Shown here: positions 1 through 6,900 of the stretch, piece by piece | Position numbering within the stretch: the stretch's first letter is position 1 | Layout: every line of letters starts with the position of its first letter | Assembly: GCA_011524845.1 (NCBI GenBank) | Contig: WTJL01000124.1 | Coordinates: 1 to 10,499 of the forward strand | Origin: Flavobacteriales bacterium | GTDB lineage: Bacteria; Bacteroidota; Bacteroidia; Flavobacteriales_D; Sanyastnellaceae | Direction: 5' to 3' | Length of the DNA stretch: 10,499 nucleotides | Made by a program: the position numbers and the translations under genes | Notes under the pieces: model-generated | The model's input: only the letters and a program-made list of their open reading frames with translations | Told to the model about the DNA's origin: nothing | Database searches by the model: none

Positions 1-629
1 CGTATGTGGACGAATTGGGCTGGGAAGAACCCGGGCGTGTGGGCCTTGTGCTCGGCGTGGGGTTGGCGTCGTTGCTCTACGCGATCGCTCCCGGAATGGG
101 GGGAGGATTGAGACGGGTGGTTTGGCTGAAAATCCCCCTCATTGCCGCCGTGTGGGCCACCGCCACCACCCATCACCCCGTGTTGGGCATCGACCCTGTG
201 CTGTGGGTGCAACGTGCGCTCTTCATTGCCGGCCTGACCCTGCCTTTTGACATTCGAGATCTGGAAGTGGACCGTCCCCACATGAACACCCTTCCCGCCC
301 TGACCTCGCCCGAGCAGGTGCTTCGTTGGGCCCGGTGGCTGTTGCTTGCGTCGGCCCTCGTCAGCCTAGGGGTGTGGGTCTCTCGGCTCGTCACCCACGG
401 CCTTCGCCCCATCGACGCTGGGCCCCTCGTGCTCGTGATGCAAGGGGTGTACGCCTGCTGGATCCTTCGGCCTTCCCTCGCCCTGGATGCCTTGACGGCG
501 ACAGACGGCCTTCGGCGAGAACGCTACACCGGCTGGACCCTGGACGGCGTGCTGGTGATGCCCTACGTCTTGGCCCTTTCGCTCTACCTGGTGCTGTTGG
601 TCGCCGCGCCGGTGATGCGGGGATGGTGA
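1..629 (+). CDS. UbiA-family prenyltransferase-like membrane protein, 5'-truncated
   Basis: This is the C-terminal part of an integral membrane protein. The reading frame is open to the left edge, so the true start lies outside the window; the in-frame GTG at position 6 is unlikely to be the start. About six hydrophobic segments can be seen, for example around VGLVLGVGLASLLYAIAP, LKIPLIAAVWATATT, ARWLLLASALVSLGVW and VLALSLYLVLLVAAPV. After the third comes the acidic loop LPFDIRDLEVD, which resembles the second Asp-rich Mg-diphosphate motif (DxxxD) of UbiA-type aromatic prenyltransferases. Bacteroidota carry a divergent UbiA-like family with an LPFDIRD sequence, and this protein fits it. The first Asp-rich motif would lie off the window, so catalytic competence cannot be judged. 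The substrate is unknown; quinone, haem or lipid prenylation are possibilities by family only. The next gene on the same strand starts 110 bases downstream. Confidence 0.7.
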   Translation, partial: YVDELGWEEPGRVGLVLGVGLASLLYAIAPGMGGGLRRVVWLKIPLIAAVWATATTHHPVLGIDPVLWVQRALFIAGLTLPFDIRDLEVDRPHMNTLPALTSPEQVLRWARWLLLASALVSLGVWVSRLVTHGLRPIDAGPLVLVMQGVYACWILRPSLALDALTATDGLRRERYTGWTLDGVLVMPYVLALSLYLVLLVAAPVMRGW

Positions 630-671
630 TCCGGGGCCGCACGAACAACGTCAGTCTGAAAATTGTCGTAT

Positions 672-726
672 GTTGTGTCAACGGGTTGAGCGACTGCCGT
701 TTGCCGCCCGTGGCTGTTGAATCAAC
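672..726. promoter_or_regulatory. Paired GTTG-N3-CAAC palindromes upstream of haloperoxidase gene (candidate operator)
   Basis: Two 11-base inverted repeats lie in the only sizeable intergenic gap of the window: GTTGTGTCAAC at 672-682 and GTTGAATCAAC at 716-726. They agree at 9 of 11 positions, each has perfect 4-base arms (the second has 5), and their centres are 44 bases apart, close to four helical turns. The downstream copy ends 13 bases before the ATG at 740. This spacing and symmetry are what a dimeric repressor or activator site would look like. No regulator gene lies next to it, and the function is inference. A TATGTTGT sequence at 669-676 overlaps the first palindrome and only weakly resembles the Bacteroidota -7 element TAnnTTTG. 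Confidence 0.35.
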
Positions 727-739
727 AAGACGACATCGA

Positions 740-3700
740 ATGCTCCGTTTCGCCCTCCTTCCGGCTTTCGCCGCGTTGCTCCTTGCAGGACCCTTCGCCA
801 CTGTGCATGCACAATGGCTGGAGTGGGACATCCAAACCGCAGACCGCCTCGTTCTGACAAGCGTGGCCAATGCAGACGACGAGGAGAAAGACATTTGGCC
901 TGCCGATTTGGACAAGGACGGATGGACCGACGTGATTGTGGTCCGCAAAGAGCCGTTTTCCGCGGCCACCGAACCGCCCAAATCCGACCTCCTGCTCATG
1001 AACCAAGAAGGCGTGTTGGTGGACATGACCGCCGACCTCGCCCCGGAATTCATCTCCAACCCAAGCTTCGCGCGGGACGTCTATGTGGTGGACGTCGACG
1101 GCGACTCGTGGGACGACGTGGTCATCGTCAACACGTTCAACCAGCAACCCATGCTGTACATGAACCTTGGCGAGGACGGCAGTGGTCAATGGTTGGGGTT
1201 GTCCGACGAATCCGCCACGCGTCTGCCGACACTGACCAGCGACCAACCGTTGATCTGTGCCGTTTGGGCCGGGGATTTGACGGGAAACGGTGCCCAGGAT
1301 TTGTACTTCGTCAACTACCGGGTCAACAGCGGAGGCGGCACGGCCAAGGACTTCCTTTTGATCAACGACGGAACAGGCCACTTCACCGACGAGGGGGCTG
1401 ACCGGGCGGGCAACCTGCTGAACAGCGCGTTTGGGACCGCAGGCCAAATCCACGACATGGACGGCGACGGCGACCTCGACATTGTCAAAAACACCACGCT
1501 CTACAACGTGTCCCCATGGAATTCGCGCGGCGTGATCGTCCTGTTCAACGACGGCACCGGCAACTTCCCCAACTGGCAGAACCTCGTGCCGAACGCTTCG
1601 CCCTACATGTTTGAGGTCGTGGATTTCAACGGCGATGGGCTGCTCGACCTCTATGTGGTGGACGATGGAAGCGACAAAATCTTGACGGCCACGTCACACA
1701 CGCCCGACACCAACCTCGGCTTCAACACCGTGAACCTTGGGTTCAGCTCGTCCAATGGATTTGGGGGCAACGTGCATGCCGCCGACCTCGACCTCGACGG
1801 GGACCTCGATGTGGTGGTGTCCGACGTCGACGTGGACATTCCGCCCTGCAACAGCAGCCGCCGCATGGCGATCTACGAAAACAACGCGGGAACTTTCAGT
1901 GACCCCTACGGAAGCACCGCCTTCGATTGGGTGACCAACAGCTACGACGTGGCACTGCTCGACATCAACAACGACGGGCTCACCGACATCTTCAGCGGAA
2001 AGTGTGCCGGCTACGACGTGATCATGTCGACCAACTGTGAGTTGGCCGCAGGCCCTGCGGATTACGACCTCGACGGCATCCCAGATGCCTGCGACGTGTG
2101 CCCGACCAACCCGAGCCCAGACTGCACCGAGCCGACCGATTTTCCAGAAGTGGCCACCGGACACAGCATGGCGCGGCAGTGGAACGAAATGCTGTTGGCC
2201 AGCATCCGTGGCGACTTCGCTCGCCCCACCGTTCACGCCCGCAACCTCTGGCACAGCTCCATGCTCATGTGGGACGTGTGGGCGGTCATGGACCCCACCG
2301 CGTGTCCCGCGTTTTTGGGGCAAGACCTCGGGGGCTTTGTCGCTCCCTTCGACGGGTTCACGCCTGCCACGGACGAGGCCACTGCCCGTGACGAGGCCAT
2401 TGCCTACGGCATGTACAGGCTCTTGCGCCATCGATTCGCCAATGCGCCACAAGCCGACAACCTCTTCCTGGGGTACGACGTGCACATGGCCACCCTCGGG
2501 TACGACATCGCGTTCACCAGCACCGACTACAGCACGGGCGATGGTCGAGCCCTCGGCAACCATTTGGCAGCGCAGCTGATTGCGTTTGGGCTTCAGGACA
2601 ACTCCAACGAACAGAACGACTATGCCAACACGGCCTATGAGCCTCTGAACCCTTCCCTCATTGTGGATTTGCCCGGGAACGAGACCGTGGTGGACCTCAA
2701 CCGCTGGCAACCCTTGACCTTGGATTTGTTCATTGACCAAAGCGGCAACCCCATTCCCGGAGAAACCCCTCCGTTCCTGTCGCCTGAATGGGGACAAGTC
2801 ACGTCGTGGGCGCTCAACGACACCGACCTGTCGACCTACACCCGAGATGGCTTCGAGTACAAAGTGTACCACGATCCCGGGGTGCCCGCGTTGCACGAGA
2901 TGGACGGCTCAGGGACGACCAGCATCTACACTGAAGGCCACAGCATGGTCGCCCTTTGGTCTGGCATGCTCGACCCGACCGATGGCGTGATGTGGGACAT
3001 CAGCCCAGCCTCCATTGGCAACCGCGACACCTACCCCACCACGTTGGAGACGTACGGGTCATTGTACGATCCCACCAACGGAGGGTCCCCAAGCCCGGGC
3101 CACAGCGTGAACCCTGCCACGGGATCGCCCTACGCGCCCAACATGGTGCCACGGGGGGACTATGCCCGCGTGCTGGCAGAGTTTTGGGCGGACGGTCCAG
3201 ATTCTGAAACCCCTCCAGGACACTGGTTCACCATCCTCAACTACGTGAGCGACCATCCCCAGCTTGTGAAGCAGTTCCAAGGCCAAGGCGACGTCCTGTC
3301 CGACCTCGAGTGGGACGTGAAATCGTACCTCGCCTTGGGGTCGGCCATGCACGACTGTGCCATTTCAGCCTGGGGCGTGAAGGGTTGGTACGACTCCTCT
3401 CGGCCCATCACCGCCATCCGGGGCATGGCCGAGTTGGGCCAAAGCACAGACCCGACCGCTGCCAATTACCATCCAGGCGGACTCCCCCTCGTTCCCGGCT
3501 CCATCGAGACGGTAGAGTTGGGCGACCCCTTGGCAGGTGTGGGCGGCGTCAACGTGGGCAAAATCAAGCTTTGGGCGTGGAAAGGAAGTGCCGCCATCAA
3601 CAACGTCGACACGGAGTTTGCCGGCGTCGGCTGGGTGTTGGCCGAATCCTGGGAGCCCTACCAGCGTCCCTCGTTTGTCAGCCCCAACTTCGCGGGCTAC

Positions 3701-4225
3701 GTCAGTGGTCACAGCACGTTCTCACGCGCGGCCGCCGAAGTGTTGACCGCTTTCACGGGCGACGCTTACTTCCCTGGCGGGATGGGCACCTTCCTTGCAC
3801 CGGCCAACGAATTTTTGGTCTTCGAAGACGGTCCAAGCGTGGACGTGGAACTTCAATGGGCCACCTACCGAGATGCGTCGGACGAGTGCAGCTTGTCGCG
3901 GATCTATGGGGGCATTCACCCCTACTTCGACGACGTGCCTGGACGTTTGATGGGCATCGAGATTGGCTTGGACGCCTTTGACCGCGCCACGACGTTCTTT
4001 GGCGATGGCGTGACGGACATCACGTGCGACCAAGATCCCGGCAACTCCACATGCCCCGGCGACCTCGACGGCGACGGGTTCATCGTCATCGGAGATGTCT
4101 TGCTGTTCTTGGGAGACTTTGGCTGCACGTCCAACTGCACCGCCGACATCAACGGCGACGGCACAGTGACCGTTCAAGACTTGCTCGACGGGATTTTGGC
4201 GAGCTTCGGCGACGCCTGTCCGTGA
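740..4225 (+). CDS. Secreted multidomain vanadium-dependent haloperoxidase with FG-GAP propeller and dockerin-like tail
   Basis: 1161 residues. The start at 740 is chosen because it begins a clean signal peptide (residues 1-24, MLRFALLPAF onward, cleavage after VHA); the frame stays open further upstream but only as a shadow of the preceding gene. Domains in order: seven Asp-rich FG-GAP/VCBS repeats (about 51-420); a thrombospondin-type-3-like motif DYDLDGIPDACDVC (441-454); a haloperoxidase-family region (about 467-1095) with GHSMARQWNEMLLASIR and later GHSMVALWSGMLDP (from 733); and two dockerin-like calcium loops (1105-1160). The vanadate pocket is complete: K881-x6-R888-P889, S989-G990-H991 and S1053-R1054-x5-H1060. 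By family, such enzymes use vanadate and H2O2 to oxidise halides, with H991 as acid/base residue and H1060 as vanadium ligand. P of PSGH is replaced by V988. The protein probably acts outside the cell. A phosphatase-like role is possible because the fold is shared with PAP2 phosphatases. The gene is convergent with hemL, 9 bases away. Confidence 0.88.
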   Translation: MLRFALLPAFAALLLAGPFATVHAQWLEWDIQTADRLVLTSVANADDEEKDIWPADLDKDGWTDVIVVRKEPFSAATEPPKSDLLLMNQEGVLVDMTADLAPEFISNPSFARDVYVVDVDGDSWDDVVIVNTFNQQPMLYMNLGEDGSGQWLGLSDESATRLPTLTSDQPLICAVWAGDLTGNGAQDLYFVNYRVNSGGGTAKDFLLINDGTGHFTDEGADRAGNLLNSAFGTAGQIHDMDGDGDLDIVKNTTLYNVSPWNSRGVIVLFNDGTGNFPNWQNLVPNASPYMFEVVDFNGDGLLDLYVVDDGSDKILTATSHTPDTNLGFNTVNLGFSSSNGFGGNVHAADLDLDGDLDVVVSDVDVDIPPCNSSRRMAIYENNAGTFSDPYGSTAFDWVTNSYDVALLDINNDGLTDIFSGKCAGYDVIMSTNCELAAGPADYDLDGIPDACDVCPTNPSPDCTEPTDFPEVATGHSMARQWNEMLLASIRGDFARPTVHARNLWHSSMLMWDVWAVMDPTACPAFLGQDLGGFVAPFDGFTPATDEATARDEAIAYGMYRLLRHRFANAPQADNLFLGYDVHMATLGYDIAFTSTDYSTGDGRALGNHLAAQLIAFGLQDNSNEQNDYANTAYEPLNPSLIVDLPGNETVVDLNRWQPLTLDLFIDQSGNPIPGETPPFLSPEWGQVTSWALNDTDLSTYTRDGFEYKVYHDPGVPALHEMDGSGTTSIYTEGHSMVALWSGMLDPTDGVMWDISPASIGNRDTYPTTLETYGSLYDPTNGGSPSPGHSVNPATGSPYAPNMVPRGDYARVLAEFWADGPDSETPPGHWFTILNYVSDHPQLVKQFQGQGDVLSDLEWDVKSYLALGSAMHDCAISAWGVKGWYDSSRPITAIRGMAELGQSTDPTAANYHPGGLPLVPGSIETVELGDPLAGVGGVNVGKIKLWAWKGSAAINNVDTEFAGVGWVLAESWEPYQRPSFVSPNFAGYVSGHSTFSRAAAEVLTAFTGDAYFPGGMGTFLAPANEFLVFEDGPSVDVELQWATYRDASDECSLSRIYGGIHPYFDDVPGRLMGIEIGLDAFDRATTFFGDGVTDITCDQDPGNSTCPGDLDGDGFIVIGDVLLFLGDFGCTSNCTADINGDGTVTVQDLLDGILASFGDACP
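890..1996 (+). repeat. Seven FG-GAP/VCBS calcium-binding repeats within the haloperoxidase gene
   Basis: Seven copies of an Asp-rich unit of the form D-x-D/N-x-D-G-x-x-D-hydrophobic begin near residues 51 (ADLDKDGWTD), 113 (VDVDGDSWDD), 175 (GDLTGNGAQD), 237 (HDMDGDGDLD), 291 (VDFNGDGLLD), 345 (ADLDLDGDLD) and 404 (LDINNDGLTD). Spacing is about 50 to 62 residues. Seven such repeats is the number needed for a closed integrin-type beta-propeller. The third copy is degenerate, with T and N in place of the first acidic positions of the loop. These modules usually bind calcium and mediate contact with polysaccharide or protein at the cell surface; the ligand here is unknown. Confidence 0.85.
4052..4219 (+). 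repeat. Pair of dockerin-like EF-hand calcium loops at the C-terminus
   Basis: Residues 1105-1160 hold two 12-residue loops with the dockerin/EF-hand pattern D-x-D/N-x-D-G-x-(I/V)-x-x-x-D: D1108 to D1119 (DLDGDGFIVIGD) and D1136 to D1147 (DINGDGTVTVQD). Each is followed by a hydrophobic helix ending in FG (DFGC and SFGD). Four cysteines frame the module (C1105, C1129, C1133, C1160), suggesting disulfides, which classical dockerins do not need. The protein ends one residue after the last Cys, and I see no typical type IX secretion sorting domain. What it attaches to is unknown. Confidence 0.75.
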
Positions 4226-4234
4226 TCAGAAGGC

Positions 4235-5539
4235 TTACGCGAAGGCCACGTCCAAGGCCGCTTTGAAGGCCTCTGCCGCTTGGTCCAAATCCGCATCGGT
4301 GTGCGACGCAGACACAAATCCCACCTCGTAACCTGAGGGGCCGAGGTACACGCCGCGTTCAAGCAACGCCGCATGGAGTTTGCTGAAGTAGGCCATGCTG
4401 TCGGGGTCGATTTGGTCACTGCGGCGGATGTGAACCGCATCCGAAAAGGCCAACCAGAAAATGCTTCCACGGCGGAACATGTTGAAGCTGTATCCCTTGT
4501 CTTGGGCGTGGGCCAGGATGGGGTCCACGAGTCGGGCTGCCTTTCGGTCGAGGTCCTCGTAGAACCCTGGCTTGAGGCATTCGGACAACTGCGCCACGCC
4601 CGCCGCCATGGCCACGGGATTGCCACTGAGGGTTCCCGCTTGGTACACAGGACCCGTCGGGGCGATGTGGCGCATGACCTCTTCGCTCGCGGCGTAGGCC
4701 CCCACAGGCAGGCCTCCTCCGATGATTTTGCCAAACGCCAACACGTCCGGTTGGATGTCGTACAGGCCAGCGGCACCCTCAAACCCTACGCGGAATCCGC
4801 TGATGACCTCGTCGAAAAGAAGCAGGATGCCTTCGCGTGTGCAGATGCGGCGCACCTCACGGAGAAACTCAGGGTCTTGGATCAAGAGGCCGTTGTTCGC
4901 GGGAATGGGCTCGATGGCGACGACCGCGATTTGGTCTTTGTAGGTGGCCACGCATTGCTCCAACGCCTCGAGGTCGTTGAGCGGCAAGACCAAGGTTTCA
5001 CGGGCGTAGGCCTCGGGCACCCCTGCAGAGGAGGACGTGCCAAGGGTGGCCAAACCGCTGCCCGCCTTCACCAACAGGGCGTCGGCATGCCCGTGGTAGC
5101 AACCGTCGAACTTGACAATCTTGTCTCTTCCTGTGACGCCGCGGGCCAACCGAATCGCAGACATGGCCGCTTCCGTGCCGGACGACACGAACCGAATGCG
5201 GTCCGCGTACCGGTGGTTGGACAGGATGAGTTCGCCAAGCTCGTTTTCCAGCCGCGTCGGGGTGCCAAAGGAGGTCCCGTTGGCAAGCGTGGCCGACACG
5301 CGGTCGACCACTGCAGGGTGGGCGTGGCCCAAGATGAGCGGTCCCCAAGAGCAGCAGAAGTCGATGAATTCGTTGCCGTCGGCGTCCCAAATGTGGGCAC
5401 CCTGTCCTCGGTCCACGAACAAGGGAGTCCCCCCCACAGATTTGAACGCCCGAACAGGAGAGTTCACACCGCCGGGAAACAGGGTCTGGGCCTTGTCAAA
5501 AAGGGCCGCAGAAGAAGTGCGTTGGAGGGTCGTTGCCAT
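4235..5539 (-). CDS. hemL: Glutamate-1-semialdehyde 2,1-aminomutase
   Basis: 434 residues, the usual length for this family. The enzyme converts glutamate-1-semialdehyde to 5-aminolevulinate, the last step of the C5 route to tetrapyrroles, in the cytoplasm with pyridoxal phosphate. The N-terminal FPGGVNSPVRAF (21-32) is a family hallmark. The cofactor site shows SSGTEA (119-124), the cofactor-ring Asp in LLFDEVISGFRV (D243) and the Schiff-base lysine K271 in AFGKIIGGGLPVGAY. The gating-loop region with the run GTSSSAGVP (167-175) and the GTLSGNPVA segment (302-310) are intact. The start matches the expected distance to the FPGGVNSPVR motif. The gene is divergent from kynU with 22 bases between starts and convergent with the haloperoxidase. 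Other hem genes are not nearby. Identification is secure. Confidence 0.97.
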   Translation of the reverse strand: MATTLQRTSSAALFDKAQTLFPGGVNSPVRAFKSVGGTPLFVDRGQGAHIWDADGNEFIDFCCSWGPLILGHAHPAVVDRVSATLANGTSFGTPTRLENELGELILSNHRYADRIRFVSSGTEAAMSAIRLARGVTGRDKIVKFDGCYHGHADALLVKAGSGLATLGTSSSAGVPEAYARETLVLPLNDLEALEQCVATYKDQIAVVAIEPIPANNGLLIQDPEFLREVRRICTREGILLLFDEVISGFRVGFEGAAGLYDIQPDVLAFGKIIGGGLPVGAYAASEEVMRHIAPTGPVYQAGTLSGNPVAMAAGVAQLSECLKPGFYEDLDRKAARLVDPILAHAQDKGYSFNMFRRGSIFWLAFSDAVHIRRSDQIDPDSMAYFSKLHAALLERGVYLGPSGYEVGFVSASHTDADLDQAAEAFKAALDVAFA

Positions 5540-5561
5540 TTCAGTGCGAAATTAGCCCAGC
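5540..5561. promoter_or_regulatory. 22-base divergent spacer between hemL and kynU
   Basis: Only 22 bases separate the two opposing ATG codons. Both starts are well supported by alignment to the family N-termini, so the spacer is unlikely to be an annotation error. There is no room for two complete non-overlapping promoters, so at least one promoter must extend into the opposite coding sequence, or one gene is read from further away. I see no clear -7 or -33 element in it. Confidence 0.3.
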
Positions 5562-6866
5562 ATGAGAGAGCTTCCCACCCTTGAGGCGGCCCGCGAATTG
5601 GACCTTGCGGACCCCCTTGGCCGATTTCGTTCGCGCTTCCACATCCCACAGCACCAGGGACAGGACACGATGTACTTCACGGGCAACAGCCTGGGACTTC
5701 AGCCCCGCGACGCCCAAGCGGCCTTGCAGGTCGAGTTGGAAGACTGGGCGACGTTGGGGGTGGAAGGCCACTTTCAAGGTCGCCATCCTTGGGTCAACTA
5801 CCACGAACGGTTTGTCCAAGGCCTCTGCCATTTGACCGGCGCACACCCCCACGAAGTGGTGGCCATGAATGGGCTCACGGTCAACCTCCACCTGTTGTTG
5901 ATCAGCTTCTACCAGCCCAAGGGCACCCGGCGAAAGTTGCTGTGCGAAGCGAAGGCCTTCCCCAGCGACCGCTATGCCTTGTGCAGCCAAATCCGTTTGC
6001 ACGGGGGCGACCCCAACACCGATTTGATCGAACTGGCCCCTCGGGAAGGCGAGCACTTGCTGCGCACCGAGGACGTGTTGCAGGCCATTGCCGACGCCGG
6101 GGACGAGCTCGCTACCGTGATGATCGGCGGCGTGAACTACTACACGGGGCAACTGCACGACATGAAAGCCATTGCCCAAGCGGCCCACGGGGTGGGGGCC
6201 ACCTGCGGATTTGATTTGGCCCATGCCATGGGCAATGTGCCGCTCGAACTGCACGACTGGAACGTGGATTTTGCCTGCTGGTGCAGCTACAAGTACTTGA
6301 ATTCTGGACCCGGCGCAGTGTCCGGTGTGTTCATCCACGACCGTCATGTGCGCCAAGCGGACGGCCAAGGCACCGCGATGCGCCGCTTGGAAGGCTGGTG
6401 GGGCCACGACGCCGAAAGCCGGTTCAAGATGGACCCCGACTTCGTGCCAATGCCGAGTGCAGAGGCTTGGCAAATGAGCAACGCCCCCGTCCTCAACATG
6501 GCCGTGCACAAAGTCGCCCTCGACCTGTTCGAGGAAGCCACCATGCCGGCCTTGAGGGAACGGTCGCTGCGCCTCACACAGTACTTGGAAGATGTGGTGC
6601 ACGTCGTGGCCGAGCGCACCGGGGCCAACCTCGAAATCTTGACCCCGACCGATCCTGCGGCACGCGGATGCCAATTGAGCGTGGTGGCGCACGGGTACGG
6701 CCGGTCGCTGTTTGACCATCTGATGGCCCACGGCGTCATTGTCGATTGGAGGGAGCCTGCCGTCATCCGGATGGCGCCCGTGCCGCTCTACAACAGCTTC
6801 GAAGACGTGGCGCGCTTTGGCCATGTGCTGGAAGCGGGATTGCGCGAACTCGCCACCCACAGTTGA
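5562..6866 (+). CDS. kynU: Kynureninase
   Basis: 434 residues, close to the usual 410-430 of bacterial kynureninases. This pyridoxal-phosphate enzyme cleaves kynurenine or 3-hydroxykynurenine to anthranilate or 3-hydroxyanthranilate plus alanine, in tryptophan breakdown or de novo NAD synthesis. Diagnostic segments are MYFTGNSLGLQP (37-48), HPWVNYHE (75-82), GGVNYYTGQLHD (189-200), GFDLAHAMGN with cofactor-ring Asp D218 (216-225), and CSYKYLNSGPGAVSG with Schiff-base lysine K244 (241-255). LEGWWGH and FKMDPDF (276-294) are also typical. No kynurenine 3-monooxygenase or tryptophan dioxygenase gene is in the window, so it is not possible to say which substrate is used. A TrkA-type gene follows after 34 bases on the same strand and may be co-transcribed, although the functions are unrelated. 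Confidence 0.97.
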   Translation: MRELPTLEAARELDLADPLGRFRSRFHIPQHQGQDTMYFTGNSLGLQPRDAQAALQVELEDWATLGVEGHFQGRHPWVNYHERFVQGLCHLTGAHPHEVVAMNGLTVNLHLLLISFYQPKGTRRKLLCEAKAFPSDRYALCSQIRLHGGDPNTDLIELAPREGEHLLRTEDVLQAIADAGDELATVMIGGVNYYTGQLHDMKAIAQAAHGVGATCGFDLAHAMGNVPLELHDWNVDFACWCSYKYLNSGPGAVSGVFIHDRHVRQADGQGTAMRRLEGWWGHDAESRFKMDPDFVPMPSAEAWQMSNAPVLNMAVHKVALDLFEEATMPALRERSLRLTQYLEDVVHVVAERTGANLEILTPTDPAARGCQLSVVAHGYGRSLFDHLMAHGVIVDWREPAVIRMAPVPLYNSFEDVARFGHVLEAGLRELATHS

Positions 6867-6900
6867 GCGAAGTGTAGGATTTTCTTTCGTCCTTTGTGCC

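Noticed and set aside
669..676. TATGTTGT as a Bacteroidota -7 promoter element
   Set aside because: It departs from TAnnTTTG at the last positions and no matching -33 element sits at the right distance.
326..739. Upstream extension of the haloperoxidase reading frame
   Set aside because: Most of it overlaps the UbiA-like gene out of frame; the ATG at 740 starts a textbook signal peptide, while the extension is Arg/Pro-rich and unlike a secreted N-terminus.
1694..2896. Open frame of 400 codons antisense to the haloperoxidase gene
   Set aside because: It is the complement of a strongly coding region in GC-rich DNA, where stop codons are rare on the other strand. Its protein is His/Val/Gly-rich and shows no recognisable domain.
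4373..5584. Open frame of 403 codons antisense to hemL
   Set aside because: Mirrors the hemL coding frame, has low-complexity Arg/Gly/His content and no family motif; hemL is complete and intact.
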